DNA of 64,000 nucleotides, taken from Triplophysa rosa (Eukaryota; Chordata; Actinopteri; Cypriniformes; Nemacheilidae). The stretch covers positions 1,951,163 to 2,015,162 of the forward strand of contig NC_079898.1 of NCBI RefSeq assembly GCF_024868665.1, given 5' to 3'. A program made the position numbers and the translations under genes. The notes beneath the pieces are model-generated. The model did no database searches and was not told where the DNA came from. It worked only from the letters and a program-made list of their open reading frames with translations. Positions 20,225-36,121 of the stretch are shown here, piece by piece; positions within the stretch are counted from its first letter, which is position 1, and each line of letters begins with the position of its first letter.

Positions 20225-22870
20225 ACTTTACCAGGCTGAATTCTCCGCTTCCTGTTTTCTATCCTGTTCCTGCTTCCTGTTTCCTGCATCGCTGCCGGCA
20301 GCTTGTTTGTATCAGTGCAGCTTACCCACTTCGCTCTAATATTAGTGTATTTTATTTTCGTTAATTATTATTGTCGTTGCTAACTTATCCTGATATCTCA
20401 ATAACCCTGTTCCTGTTATTTACTTGGAAGAGTCTAAACCAAAAGTGATAGTTAACTTAACGCCGTTAGCATAGCAATAGCGTGTTAGCTTGCTTTCTGT
20501 TCACACTGTGGAATATCATCTTGCCTCTGGTTTGTCTTGTGTGCTAACTGTTTCTCTTTTTAAGCGAGTATACTACGATCCATTGAGCAACCTTGGTAAG
20601 TTGGAATTGCACTTCAAATCCGGTGAGTTATGGCTTCTATTCCTATTATTGTTACTTGCACCTCATGTCATATGTTTAGCTTAGCTTCTCTGTCAGCTGC
20701 GAGGGCTTTTATATGCGATAAATGCAGGTGAAATAGTTAGGCTGACAGAGAAGATTTAGAATTAGAGTTCGCCATCCAATCTTACTAGATACGTAGAGTT
20801 AACGACGCATAGAAAACACTTTGGATGCGAGCAACTATTAGTGCACACAGCTCGGTTCCGGTTGAAAATCCCCCGCAGCTGGGAAACTTCGTGACTGTTG
20901 AGACGGCGTAGTCTGCAGGACAAAACATCACTCGAACCATTTCCGATTACAGTCTCGAACAGGTTTGCCCCACTCAGTGACGCACCGACTGGAAACCTGC
21001 TGAAAGTGCCCTAGTTATCGGTGATTCTATTGTTCGGAACGTTAACATAGAGGCACCAGCCACCATTCACATACGGGGAGCCAATCCGAATAATCAAATT
21101 AAATTGTGCAAGGCTTCTAAGGTAATGCATGAGATCGCAAGCATCGATGTCAGACACTGTAATATTCTCTGGCCCCCTCACTGTTATCGTGGTGATGAGA
21201 TTTATAGCAATTATCATCACTAAATGGCTGGTTGTCTGAGTGGTGCCTGCAGAATGTATAAGTTTTTATAAATAACTGGAAGAGTTTTGGGGCAGACCTG
21301 ACCTGTTGAAACGAAGATGGTCTCCATCCCTCCTGGGCTGGGATTCCCTCCTGTTCTAGAAATATGCGCACATAGTCTTAATGTAATGCTAAAACTTGAC
21401 TCACTGGGGCCCAGGTCAAGGAGCAGACAGAATGGCTTAACCAACTGTCTGCTTGCGTCTCACAGGTCGCAGAATCACAAAATGTACACATGTATAATCC
21501 GTCTCCCAAACATCACATGAAATAGAGACTGTGTCTGTCCCCCGGACTAGCAAACATAAAATAATGCGTAAACCTCTTAAAAGTAATTTAATAAACGTTA
21601 GCAAACTAAACACTTGACAAATAAGTTCAACTGTTACGAGCACAGATTGCTAAATATTAGATCTTTCTCTAGTAAAGCACTTTTTGTTAACGATATGATA
21701 ACAGTCATAAAATAGACATGCTCTGTTTGACAGAAACATGGCTAAAACCAGATGATTATATTGCTTTAAATGAGTCTGTCCCTCAAGATTATTATTATAA
21801 ACAGAGCCTCGTCTAAAAGGCAGAGGGGGAGGTGTCGCAGCACTTATACAATAACTCTTTAGCATTTCCCAGAAGTCAACTCTAAATATCAATTCTTTTG
21901 AAGTCATGGTACTTCATGTTTCAACACCTAATACTAAAGGATAAAACATTTTTTAAATTTATTCTAGCTATTGTATATAGGCCTCCAGGGCACCACACAG
22001 ATTTTATTAAAGAATTTGGTGGGTTCTTATCAGAACTAGTATTGGCCGCAGATCGAGCCCTTGTCGTTGGTGACTTTAACATCCATGTAGATAACGATAC
22101 GGATGCCTTAGGAATGGCTTTTAAAGACACTCTTAACTCCATGGGCGTTAGTCAAAATGTGTCAGGACCCACTCACGTTCGTAATCATACTTTAGATTTA
22201 ATACTGTTTTACGGTATAAATGTGGATCACATTAAAATCCTTCAGCAGAGTGAAGACATTTCGGATCATTATCTGGTATTATGTTTGCTTCACTGGCCTA
22301 TGGCTGCAAATAAAACTCATTGTTACAAATATGGTAGAACAATAACTTCCAAAGATGCGTTTCTCGATAATCTGCCTGAATTGTCTCAAATCGCTAGCAT
22401 GAGAAATAACGTTGAAGATCTTGACATTACCACTGAAAATTTTAATTCCACATTCTCGGTAACGCTAGACACAGTTGCTCCTCTACGTTTAAAGAAGATT
22501 AAAAATGGCAGCCCCACACCGTGGTATAATGAACACACTCAGGCTCTAAAGAAAGCGGCCCGAAAAATGGAGCGCAACTTTAAGAAAACTAAATTAGAGG
22601 TATTTCGTACAGCATGGAAGGATAGTATTCGAAAATACAGGAAAGCCCTAAAAACGTCTAGATCCGCCTACTTTTCATCACTAATAGAAGAAAACCAGCA
22701 CAACCCTAGGTTTTAATTTAACACAGTGGCTAAATTAACAAAAAATAAATCGTCAGTGACTTCTGATCCTGTATATCAGCATAACAGTGATGAATTTATG
22801 TGATGAACTACTTCACAAATAAAATCCAAGATATTAGAGAAAAAATTATAACAATGTAATCAGAAGTGAA
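20225..22870 (+). mobile_element. L2/CR1-type LINE, 5' part, decayed
   Basis: An ORF1-like segment at about 21011-21470 has LVIGDSIVRNV, the block-I motif of the SGNH/GDSL-hydrolase domain found in some CR1/L2 ORF1 proteins, with later frameshifts. ORF2 begins near 21645 (LLNIRS...LTETWLKP) in a broken frame and is open at 21898-22716. The 3' part is lost at about 22870-22970, next to a hAT-like repeat and the MULE copy 2. 20225-21000 holds no ORF and may be its 5' UTR. Confidence 0.7.
21898..22716 (+). pseudogene. LINE ORF2 fragment: APE-type endonuclease and linker
   Basis: 272 codons. YRPPGHH, VVGDFNIH and ISDHYLVL are the endonuclease/exonuclease/phosphatase motifs of APE-type LINEs, with the catalytic Asp and His visible. 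Followed by the basic PWYNEHTQALKKAARK segment typical of L2/CR1 elements before the reverse transcriptase. Reverse transcriptase is not reached before the stop. Earlier ORF2 codons lie upstream in other frames. Nicks target DNA when intact; this copy cannot be complete. Confidence 0.75.
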
Positions 22871-22972
22871 ACCAGCTGAACAAACTAGCTACACCGCCTT
22901 TAAGGAGAAAATGCAATTATTTTATACCGTAGATCACGATGAGCTGTCTAAAATCATTAGATCATCTAAATC

Positions 22973-23056
22973 AGTGGTCACCAACCCTGCTCCTGGAGAT
23001 CGACTGTCCTGAAGATTTCAGCTCCAACCCCAATCAAACACACCTGAACTATCTAG
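22973..23056 (+). repeat. Partial hAT-like non-autonomous repeat
   Basis: CAGTGGTCACCAACCCTGCT and the following CACACCTGAAC end match a common fish repeat family; a related start is at 38449. It abuts the truncated transposase exon at 23057. Confidence 0.5.
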
Positions 23057-24364
23057 AAACCAACAAAGAAGTACCTTGGCTGTAGGAAAAACTCTTCTGA
23101 TGGCATTGAGTTCCTTAAGGTCACGGTCAATCATTATCGACCTACATGATGAGGAATTGAGAAGGAAATAAGATAAGTCAACATCTGTAGAGTTTGTCAA
23201 AATGAACAGTTTGTGTAAAAAGGTAGTTTACAGTTTGCTGTCTTCATGCAAGTTGTCCATCCAATAGCCATGTTTGTACCTAGAAATACATCAAAACATC
23301 AGAAAACGTTGCTCCCAAAACTGTAAACTTCTGACCTGGGAAGAAATCCAGGGTTGTGTTTTGCAAACTTTTCCAAACAAAGAGCAAGTATGTCCGCTGA
23401 TTCCTCACTAATAATAAAGTAAGCGAATGGGACTGCTCTTCCGATAGAGTTGGTCAAGAGAAGTGCATAAAATGCATAACCATACGATGTCATGGCCTTG
23501 TAAGTAGCGTCCATGAATACCATGGTATGGGGCTGTTCTTTCAGTATATCTTTTTGCCAGGGTGTCTGCACTACAATTATTAGTGGTTGATTTTCACTCA
23601 AAGGCTGGTAGTAGCAAATGTTTTCCTGAAGCTCTGATGTGACTACCTTGTCCACACTAATGCAGTCTTTGGCATCAGGAAAACTAAGAGCAATATTGGT
23701 CTTCTTGATTAATCGTATATCTTCAGGTGTAACATAATATCTCCGATTATATTTGTCCATATGTCCATGACGCTCTGCCCAGTCCACACATTTTAAAAGT
23801 GTTTCTGAAATTGACAGTCCTTGACCAAGCCATATTTCAATGAAGGTTAATAACTCTGCATCAATGCGATTTTTTACTCCCTCTTCTTTCATGCACACAT
23901 CATGTCCATTGTGTTGAAGCATTTTGTTGACCACAGCACCTGTGAAGCTTCCATCTTTGATGACTTTGAATGACACGTAAGCGTTGCAAGAATTAGCTCT
24001 TGTCTTTGTTGGTTCTCCTTTGCTTTTCCCACTTGCTTTGGTAGATCTTTCACATGCAAAGTAAAAGTAGTCTTTATGAGTAGACACAGGGGACCTGAAG
24101 ATGCTTTTTGTTTCCTCTTCCAGTTTCTTAATGTAACCCTGCATGTATCAGTCTCCTCTCCAGAAAAAGGTTTGACCTCTTGAATGACTCTGGCATCCTT
24201 TACTTTCTTTAACTTTCGCCTTATCCCTTCAAGCCAAATATTCTCCATTATCTTGGAAAAGAAAAAAATGAAGATACGAAATTCAAAAAAGTTATACATA
24301 TAATACATATACATAATACATACATATACAGTATACTGTACTGTAAAACTGACCTAATGATTAC

Positions 24365-24775
24365 AAACCTATACACTACTCCTGCCCTGAGAGCAGCACG
24401 CTGTACTGTAAAACTGACTTGTACACTACTCCTGCCCTGAGAGCAGCACGCTGTACTGTAAAACTGACTTGTACACTACTCCTGCCCTGAGAGCAGCACA
24501 CTGTAAAACTGACTTGTACACTACTCCTGCCCTGAGAGCAGCACACTGTAAAACTGACTTGTACACTACTCCTGACCTGGGAGCAGCACGCTGTACTGTA
24601 AAACTGACCTGTACACTACTCCTGCCCTGAGAGCAGCACAGCACGCTGTACTGTAAAACTGACTGAGAGCACCAGCGCTGTCTGTAAACTGACTGAGAGC
24701 AGAGCGCTGTACTGTAAACTGACCTATACACTACTCCTGCCTGAAGCAAAGCAACGTTGTACTGTAAACTATATA
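24365..24775. repeat. 50-bp minisatellite, array B (partly degraded)
   Basis: Same unit as array A, with shortened units (missing CGCTGTACTG) and scrambled right end where a Tc1-like element begins. Confidence 0.9.
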
Positions 24776-24797
24776 TGAGTATAATAATATTATATAC

Positions 24798-25560
24798 AAA
24801 CCGCGATTCCAAAAAAGTTGGGACACTGTACAAATGTGAATAAAAACAGAATGCAATGATGTGGAAGTTTCAAATTTCAATATTTTATTCAGAATACAAC
24901 ATAGATGACATATCAAATGTTTAAACTGAGAGAATGTATCATTTTAAGGGAAAAATAAGTTGATTTTAAATTTCATGGCATCAACACATCTCAAAAAAGT
25001 TGGGACAAGGCCATGTTTACCACTGTGTGGCATCCCCTCTTCTTTTTATAACAGTCTGCAAACGTCTGGGGACTGAGGAGACAAGTTGCTCAAGTTTAGG
25101 AATAGGAATGTTGTCCCATTCTTGTCTAATACAGGCTTCTAGTTGCTCGACTGTCTTAGGTCTTCTTTGTCGCATCTTCCTCTTTATGATGCGCCAAATG
25201 TTTTCTATGGGTGAAAGATCTGGACTGCAGGCTGGCCATTTCAGTACCCGGATCCTTCTTCTACGCAGCCTGATGTTGTAATTGATGCAGTATGTGGTCT
25301 GGCATTGTCATGTTGGAAAATGCAAGGTCTTCCCTGAAAGAGACGACGTCTGGATGGGAGCAATTCGTCTAGACACATTGGATATACCTAGATTGTGGTC
25401 CCTTTGCCAAGTGTAAGCTCCATTCCACACCATCATGCACCATGACGCAGCAGAAAGATGCGGCTTCTGAATGTTAGCGGATAACACTTGTTTACCTATA
25501 GAGTCTCTTTAGTCCGGCAAGGATGACGGATGTGCTCCCGACAAGTTTTCTGGTTCTACA
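24798..25560 (-). mobile_element. Tc1/mariner-like element, partial, decayed
   Basis: Left end CCGCGATTCCAAAAAAGTTG. Minus strand encodes the C-terminal DDE part of a Tc1-type transposase: WPACSPDLSPIENIW, then a helical tail and VPRRLQTVIKRRG, frame open over 25000-25281. Beyond about 25330 only degraded transposase-like sequence remains. It interrupts the 50-bp array of MULE copy 2. Confidence 0.75.
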
Positions 25561-25857
25561 TGGATCCATAGTAACTTCCAATTATGTGATGCGTCGTCTG
25601 AGCCCACAGATACGGGATTTTTCCAGATAATAAGTAAAAATGTTATTCATGCTATGTACTATAAGCACAGAGATATGTACTACTGAGCGAGAGGCGTTCT
25701 GTACTGAATTACACTACTCTGCCCTGAAGATCAGTTGTCACTGTAGATATATAATTAAATCAGTGTATCATATTTGTTCTTGTAATGAAACTTTCTGATA
25801 TGCTCAAACTATTCCCTATTGGGGGATTTGACTTGCATCTTGACTCTAGACACACTG

Positions 25858-28583
25858 CCTCTGAGAGCAGCACGCTGTACTGTAAAACTGACTTATACAC
25901 TACTCCTGCCCTGAGAGCAGCACGCTGTACTGTAAAACTGACTTATACACTACTCCTGCCCTGAGAGCAGCACGCTGTACTGTAAAACTGACTTGATACA
26001 CTACTCCTGCCCTGAGAGCAGCACGCTGTACTGTAAAACTGACTTGTACACTACTCCTGCCCTGAGAGCAGCACGCTGTACTGTAAAACTGACTTGATAC
26101 TAAACTACTCACTACTCCTGCCCTGAAAGCAGCACGCTGTACTGTAAAACTGACTTTACACTACTCCTGCCCTGAGAGCAGCACGCTGTACTGTAAAACT
26201 GACTTATACACTACTCCTGCCCTGAGAGCAGCACGCTGTACTGTAAAACTGACTTACACACTACTCCTGCCCTGAGAGCAGCACGCTGTACTGTAAAACT
26301 GACTTGTACACTACTCCTGCCCTGAGAGCAGCACGCTGTACTGTAAAACTGCTCTTAACTACCCTCCTGCCCTGAAAGCAGCACGTGTACTGTAAAACTG
26401 ATTGTACTACTCCTGCCCTGAGAACGCTGCCTTGAAAACTGACTTGTAACTACTCCTGCCCTGAGAGCAGCACGCTGTACTGTAAAACTATTTAAGTATC
26501 TGTACATAAAGCACACTGTACTGTAAAACTGACCTAATGATTACAACCTATACACTACTCCTGCCCTGAGAGCAGCACGCTGTACTGTAAAACTGACCTA
26601 TGCACTACTCCTGCCCTGAGAGCAGCATGTTGTAAAGTAAAACTGACCTGAGAGCAGCACGCAGTACTGTAAAACTGACCTAATGATTACTGACCTATAC
26701 ACTACTCCTGCCCTGAGAGCAGCACGTTGTACTGTAAAACTGACCTGAGAGCAGCACGTTGTACTGTAAAACTGACCTATACACTACTCCTGCCCTGAGA
26801 GCAGCACGTTGTACTGTAAAACTGACTTGTACACTACTCCTGACTTGTACACTACTCCTGCCCTGAGAGCAGCACGCTGTACTGTAAAACTGACTTGTAC
26901 ACTACTCCTGCCCTGAGAGCAGCACGCTGTACTGTAAAACTGACTTGTACACTACTCCTGCCCTGAGAGCAGCACGCTGTACTGTAAAACTGACTTGTAC
27001 ACTACTCCTGCCCTGAGAGCAGCACGCTGTACTGTAAAACTGACTTGTACACTACTCCTGCCCTGAGAGCAGCACGCTGTACTGTAAAACTGACTTGTAC
27101 ACTACTCCTGCCCTGAGAGCAGCACGCTGTACTGTAAAACTGACTTGTACACTACTCCTGCCCTGAGAGCAGCACGCTGTACTGTAAAACTGACTTGTAC
27201 ACTACTCCTGCCCTGAGAGCAGCACGCTGTACTGTAAAACTGACTTGTACACTACTCCTGCCCTGAGAGCAGCACGCTGTACTGTAAAACTGACTTGTAC
27301 ACTACTCCTGCCCTGAGAGCAGCACGCTGTACTGTAAAACTGACTTGTACACTACTCCTGCCCTGAGAGCAGCACGCTGTACTGTAAAACTGACTTGTAC
27401 ACTACTCCTGCCCTGAGAGCAGCACGCTGTACTGTAAAACTGACTTGTACACTACTCCTGCCCTGAGAGCAGCACGCTGTACTGTAAAACTGACTTGTAC
27501 ACTACTCCTGCCCTGAGAGCAGCACGCTGTACTGTAAAACTGACTTGTACACTACTCCTGCCCTGAGAGCAGCACGCTGTACTGTAAAACTGACTTGTAC
27601 ACTACTCCTGCCCTGAGAGCAGCACGCTGTACTGTAAAACTGACTTGTACACTACTCCTGCCCTGAGAGCAGCACGCTGTACTGTAAAACTGACTTGTAC
27701 ACTACTCCTGCCCTGAGAGCAGCACGCTGTACTGTAAAACTGACTTGTACACTACTCCTGCCCTGAGAGCAGCACGCTGTACTGTAAAACTGACTTGTAC
27801 ACTACTCCTGCCCTGAGAGCAGCACGCTGTACTGTAAAACTGACTTGTACACTACTCCTGCCCTGAGAGCAGCACGCTGTACTGTAAAACTGACTTGTAC
27901 ACTACTCCTGCCCTGAGAGCAGCACGCTGTACTGTAAAACTGACTTGTACACTACTCCTGCCCTGAGAGCAGCACGCTGTACTGTAAAACTGACTTGTAC
28001 ACTACTCCTGCCCTGAGAGCAGCACGCTGTACTGTAAAACTGACTTGTACACTACTCCTGCCCTGAGAGCAGCACGCTGTACTGTAAAACTGACTTGTAC
28101 ACTACTCCTGCCCTGAGAGCAGCACGCTGTACTGTAAAACTGACTTGTACACTACTCCTGCCCTGAGAGCAGCACGCTGTACTGTAAAACTGACTTGTAC
28201 ACTACTCCTGCCCTGAGAGCAGCACGCTGTACTGTAAAACTGACTTGTACACTACTCCTGCCCTGAGAGCAGCACGCTGTACTGTAAAACTGACTTGTAC
28301 ACTACTCCTGCCCTGAGAGCAGCACGCTGTACTGTAAAACTGACCTATACACTACTCCTGCCCTGAGAGCAGCACGTTGTACTGTAAATATATAAGTAAT
28401 TATATATATATATATGTATACTGTACATATAAGCACACTGTACTGTAAAACTGACCTAATGATTACTGACCTATACACTACTCCTGCCCTGAGAGCAGCA
28501 CGCTGTACTGTAAAACTGACCTATACAGTACTCCTGCCCTGAGAGCAGCACGCTGTACTGTAAAACTGACCTGTACACGACTC
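25858..28583. repeat. 50-bp minisatellite, array C (about 50 units)
   Basis: About 2.7 kb of the array-A unit. 26850-28330 contains some 30 units without visible change; flanking units are variable. It is homogenised in the centre and degenerate at the edges, the usual pattern for unequal exchange or slippage. A short (TA)n run lies at about 28384-28430. Confidence 0.95.
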
Positions 28584-28927
28584 CTGCCCTGAGAATGTCA
28601 CACGTGTACTTTGTGATGACGGAAATTTGGAAACCGCAGCTCTGACTGAGTATTACACTATGGCTATGACCCCTATTATCAACATTATCACGAGCAGGAC
28701 TAATAGAACAATCGTTAATAATGCACGTGAATGAATAATGCCCGCAATAGTAGTGTCAGTCTTGTGCAAAACAAAGCAACTAATAAAGTATAGATACTAA
28801 ACTCAACTGGCTAGTTAAGAAGGCTTTTCTAGTTGTAAACGTGATCTTTATAATATAACCTGTTATGCTACTACTGATAATCTTTGCAATCATTTAACAA
28901 CAAAACACAGTAGCCTACTTACCTTTG
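28584..28927 (-). other. Conserved MULE 5' region, copy 2
   Basis: Counterpart of 19831-20215. On the minus strand its far end carries the donor AAAGGTAAGTAGG at the hAT insertion point. Confidence 0.6.
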
Positions 28928-28935
28928 CAAAAATG

Positions 28936-30142
28936 CATAGGCGTAATTTGCGGGTGGACGGGTGGTACATGTCCCCACCACTTTTTGCCAAAGTCAATTT
29001 TGTCCCCACCACTTTTTGCCAGTCAATTTTGTCCCCACCACTTATTGGAAGAAATAAAAAATACTGAGTGTCTATTTACCGTGCAAGTAGCACGCTTTGT
29101 AAACAGAGGCTATTTCTACTAACTCCGCCCATCAGTTTCAGATTAGAATAGACAAAATGTAAGAAACGCACGCGAAAATTAACTGCTCCGGTGGCGTAGA
29201 GCGTAAAGCAGGTGTTACCTGCTTCATGTCGTCGTGGGTTCAGGACTGCTGTTTGCTGAACTTTTTCACATATCAGATTGTAAAGGTATTTATTTTTAAT
29301 GAAATGATGAAAATATTTGAAAATGGCTGTTCAAGTCATACATGTACCAAACATTTTGCGCTTAATTGCACTTTGGTGCTATATATTCATCCTTATTGTT
29401 CTGGACATGCGGTTGCTATCGTCTATTGCAAGATTAATTACATTTTGATACTTGATAGAAAACTCCAATAAATGGAAAAAGTCACAACTTTGTAGTTTCA
29501 TGAGTTCAAAACAAAATTTAGAAAGTTTGTTGTATATTTGTAGCCTATCTGGCAATGCCCGTAGTAATAAGTGAAAATAAGATTTTTTTAAAGATATTAT
29601 TTTTCCATCTGTTTCCCCTGTATACTTGTATGTTTGTCCTTATTAGCAGGGGGTTCCCAAACGTCTCAATCCTTGACCCACCGACAGGTAATCTGTGTCA
29701 AACACCAAATATTTAACATGGGGAAAACACACAAATTTTATCACGAATTAATACGTTTAATTACGTACGGCAACAGCCATCCTTACATATAATAAAGCAC
29801 AACATGCTTTAAATGATCTATTGATGAAAACATGATATAGTTTAAAAACAAATGGAAGCAGATCTGAAAATTTAGAATAGTGAGTTCAGCGGATTCGAAC
29901 CTGCTTCACGGCTGTGTCTTTATTACTTGTCATGCATCTTTCGCACTAATGTTACACCACTGAAGCCGTCGATAAAGCGGCGCTGTTTTTATACTGTTTC
30001 TAGAGGAGGAGTCACCTACATTTTTCACGCTTGTGACACCCATGAATATTCCCAACGAGTTATTACAGAAAAAAATTATTATAAAAGTATTGTTTGTGTC
30101 GTCTTTGTCCCCACCACTTTTCAAAACAAAGTTACGCCACTG
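28936..30142. mobile_element. hAT-type non-autonomous transposon
   Basis: Ends CATAGGCGTAATTTG and GTTACGCCACTG, with inverted TGTCCCCACCACTTTT segments inside each end. Perfect 8-bp target-site duplication CAAAAATG at 28928-28935 and 30143-30150, diagnostic of hAT insertion. No transposase ORF seen. Confidence 0.9.
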
Positions 30143-30755
30143 CAAAAATGTCTTCCGACTCGCTAATATCCGTTGATGTGTTTTTGAATATCCCCTCCAA
30201 ATTTTGCACCTCTGGTCCCGCCTCCTCTATGATGTCATTGGTTGTCTCCGCGAGGCAATAATTTTTCTTTCTGCCCTCAGAACATGTTTGAGTAAGCAAA
30301 ACTCCTATCTGCGTTAGTTTCATACGTTTTGGCCCTCTCGGCCTTCCATAGCCAGCGACGTTTCTCAAACAGGAAGACGCTCCACTGAATACGGTGTTTA
30401 TCACAAGACTGGAATGAATATTTTATACAGTAACTGGAAATTCTGTTTCTTATCATTTGTTGTTGCACTCGCCGCTGTTCTTTATAATCTGGAACATTCA
30501 TATACAGGCGAAGTCCCAAGGTAACAACATAGGTTTTAGTTACGTTTACTAACAATTTTGAGGTAAATATTTGTTTGTAACCAGCTAAGGCTCGCCTTGC
30601 TCTTGATCAAATGCACGGCATGCTGGTAGAAATTGTGTAGGCGGACTGCTGGTATATCTAACATCTGCATCGACCCAATAAGTAGTAGTAGCCTAAGCCT
30701 ACACCTGTTTAATATCTGCAGTGTCATGGTGACTTTAGTTTGTAATCTCTACAGA

Positions 30756-33866
<3,111 letters not shown>

Positions 33867-33986
33867 AGGTAGAAATTAGACTTTTTTTTCTAAAGTGCAA
33901 TTCTACCATGGTGTAATTTTAGAACAACTAGCCAAATATTGTTTAAAGCTGTTTTAAAGGGAATTTGAAACATTTTAACATAAAAA

Positions 33987-33992
33987 AATAAA
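33987..33992 (+). terminator. Polyadenylation signal of htatip2
   Basis: AATAAA 121 bases after the stop codon of htatip2, the first such hexamer downstream. Confidence 0.6.
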
Positions 33993-34690
33993 GTAACATA
34001 CTCTTTTGTACTACACATGGGTTTATGTTTTGTTTTTATATCTTCTACTCGGATGCCTTGTTATATACATGTACAATTATACAAATAATATAGCTGTAAG
34101 CAGTGATTATGGGTTCAAGGCAAGTAAGGGCACAAAGGGAAATATATGTGGGCATCTCTTTTGATGTGTTTTCGAAAAGCAGATTCAAAAGCAGGCAAAA
34201 GTACTTGAATAATAATAAATTTATTTATGAGTGTCTATTTGGGATTACTGTTGTATTTGTTGATGCGGCATACAGGAACGATTTGGTCAACTAACACAAA
34301 TTCCATATATGGAAGCTACATTGAAAAACTCTAATGTTACATCATTCATTTCACATAGATATAGCCAATCATCACTTGACACTTGGATTATATAAGTTAT
34401 TTACTTACTCCTTTTTACATTTGCAGATACTGATAACGTTCACTCACTCGCATCTAAATTACAAACCCAAAATGACTGACCTTCCTGATTCGGAAGATGA
34501 TCCCATTTCGCCTTCTCTGACGGCGTAGCTCCCGTATTCAGAGTCGTGACTCTCCATGGGCTCTGTAACATAGACTGTAAAAAAGATGGATGGCGTGACG
34601 CCACTTCCTTCCACTGTAATGAACTGAGCATAAACGTCCGACGATGGGTGATGACATGTTACGCAAAAAAGTCAGTTTGGAGCCTGGGCC
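33993..34690. other. Intergenic, no gene seen
   Basis: AT-rich sequence with a degraded piece near 34090 (AGCTGTAAGCAGTGATTATG) of the kind found in fish repeats. I see no exon. Confidence 0.3.
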
Positions 34691-36113
34691 TGCACAGAAG
34701 GCACACAATCTCAATCTCAGATGCAGAGAAGTTAATTCATGCATTCATGACATCAAGACTAGATTACTGTAATGCACTGTTAGGTGGTTGCCCTGCAGGC
34801 TTATTACAAAAACTCCAATTGGTCCAAAACGCGGCAGCTCGAGTTCTTACACGTACAAAAAAGTATGAACATATTAGCCCGGTTCTGTCAACCTTGCACT
34901 GGTTACCTATAAAGCATCGCGTTAACTTTAAAATCTTGCTTATTACCTATAAAGCCTTACATGGTTTAGCTCCTCAGTACTTGAATGAACTCCTTTTGTA
35001 TTACAGTCCTTCACGTGCATTACGCTCTCAGGCGTCCTGTCAGTTGGTAATACCTAGAATTTCAAAATCAAGTGCAGGTGGTAGATCCTTTTCCTATCTA
35101 GCGCCTAAACTTTGGAATAGTCTTCCCTGCACTGTCCGGGAGGCAGACACACTCTGTCAGTTTAAATCTAGACTAAAGACGCATCTTTTTAATCTTGCAT
35201 ACACTACTCTTCCATAATATAAATCTTCAGAGGGTTTAGGCTGCATTAGTTAGATCAACCGGAACCAAAAACACAACTGATGTACTTGTTGCATCAAAGA
35301 GTACAGAACAGTACTCTACTCTCAGCCAGTCTTGTCTCATTGTTCCAAGGTTACCACAGCGAGCAGGATGCAGTTCATGGCCTGACCTGATGGTAGAGCG
35401 AAGAATGGGAAACGGCGACCTGACAAGAACTGAGATGATAGAGCTGGATAAAGAAGGACGAGGTCACTTGACACGTCTTCACCACAAAATTTCAAATGCT
35501 ATTAGATTATTAAGGTTAATCTTAAAACTATAATTTACCTTATTATTAAGTTTATTTATTTTTACTTAGCCTTGTTGTGCAAGCACTGTCAAGCTTGTGC
35601 AGAGGCAGCAGCTTTTGCCAGAGGGGAACTGGAATCCCCTGGTTGGGCCTGGGTTCTCCTGAGTTTTTTTTTTCTCGATTAGAGTTTTGGGTTCCTCGCC
35701 ACCGTTTGCATACTGTTTTTTTGCACTATTTGCCTGGCGGCTGCTTTAGAATTTTAAGGTTTTACTTAATTAATATTGCATATACGAATTTATAGTCTGT
35801 TATATTTGACCTGTGCTTCTCTCTTTATCTTAAATGTGTGCTCTCACTGTGCGTACATGCGTGCGTGTCTATGTGTGTGCGTGCACGTACTTGTCTGTGT
35901 ACACATGTGTGTGCATGCGCGTCCGTGTGTGTATGTCTATGTGTGTTAGTACGTGTGCATATTGTGTGTGTGGAGTGTTTTGTATGTGGGTATGTCCGTC
36001 TTCTGTGTTTTCACCTTTTTTTCTTGTTTTTACAAGTACAACTTTAATTGTTTTGCTTATAGTCAATATGTCTCATGTACAGCTGCTTTGTAACAATGAA
36101 AATATATAAATAA
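34690..36113 (+). mobile_element. L2-type LINE, 5'-truncated 3' end
   Basis: The frame to 35217 encodes the C-terminal tail of an L2-clade ORF2: FMTSRLDYCNALL, LQLVQNAAARVLT, LHWLPIKHRVNFK, LWNSLPCTVRE, FKSRLKTHLF. The rest is 3' UTR with a TG-rich tract (35838-35965) ending ATATAAATAAAGTTGAGTTC, the usual L2 end with a TTGAG-type tail. Confidence 0.85.
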
Positions 36114-36121
36114 AGTTGAGT

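Larger units (their letters stand above)
23057..30404 (-). pseudogene. MULE-type transposase gene, copy 2, with nested insertions
   Basis: Main exon 24248-23336: Met start MENIWLEGIRRKL, Cys-rich N-terminal part, then the core with FMDATYK. Next exon 23141-23057 gives MIDRDLKELNAI and is cut inside CWF, replaced by a hAT-like repeat; SWIM exon is absent. Acceptor TTTTCCAAG precedes the Met. An upstream minus-strand exon (30151 to about 30404, GYGRPRGPKRMK ... SESEDIFA) ends with a donor AAAG|GTAAGT that is now split by a hAT element. Two-base insertion near the GDLK/SGP site breaks the frame. Nucleotide identity to copy 1 is high, so the copies are of recent origin. Confidence 0.7.

Noticed and set aside
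24426..26112. ORFs with repeated QGRSSVQVSFTVQ-type sequence
   Set aside because: They read through the 50-bp array, whose units are not a multiple of three and give the same peptides in shifted frames.
25858..28583. Regular array that might be taken for a CRISPR
   Set aside because: Units are contiguous with no unique spacers, there are no cas genes, and the genome is vertebrate.
35834..36109. Cys/Val-rich ORFs
   Set aside because: They translate a TG-rich tract in the L2 3' UTR.
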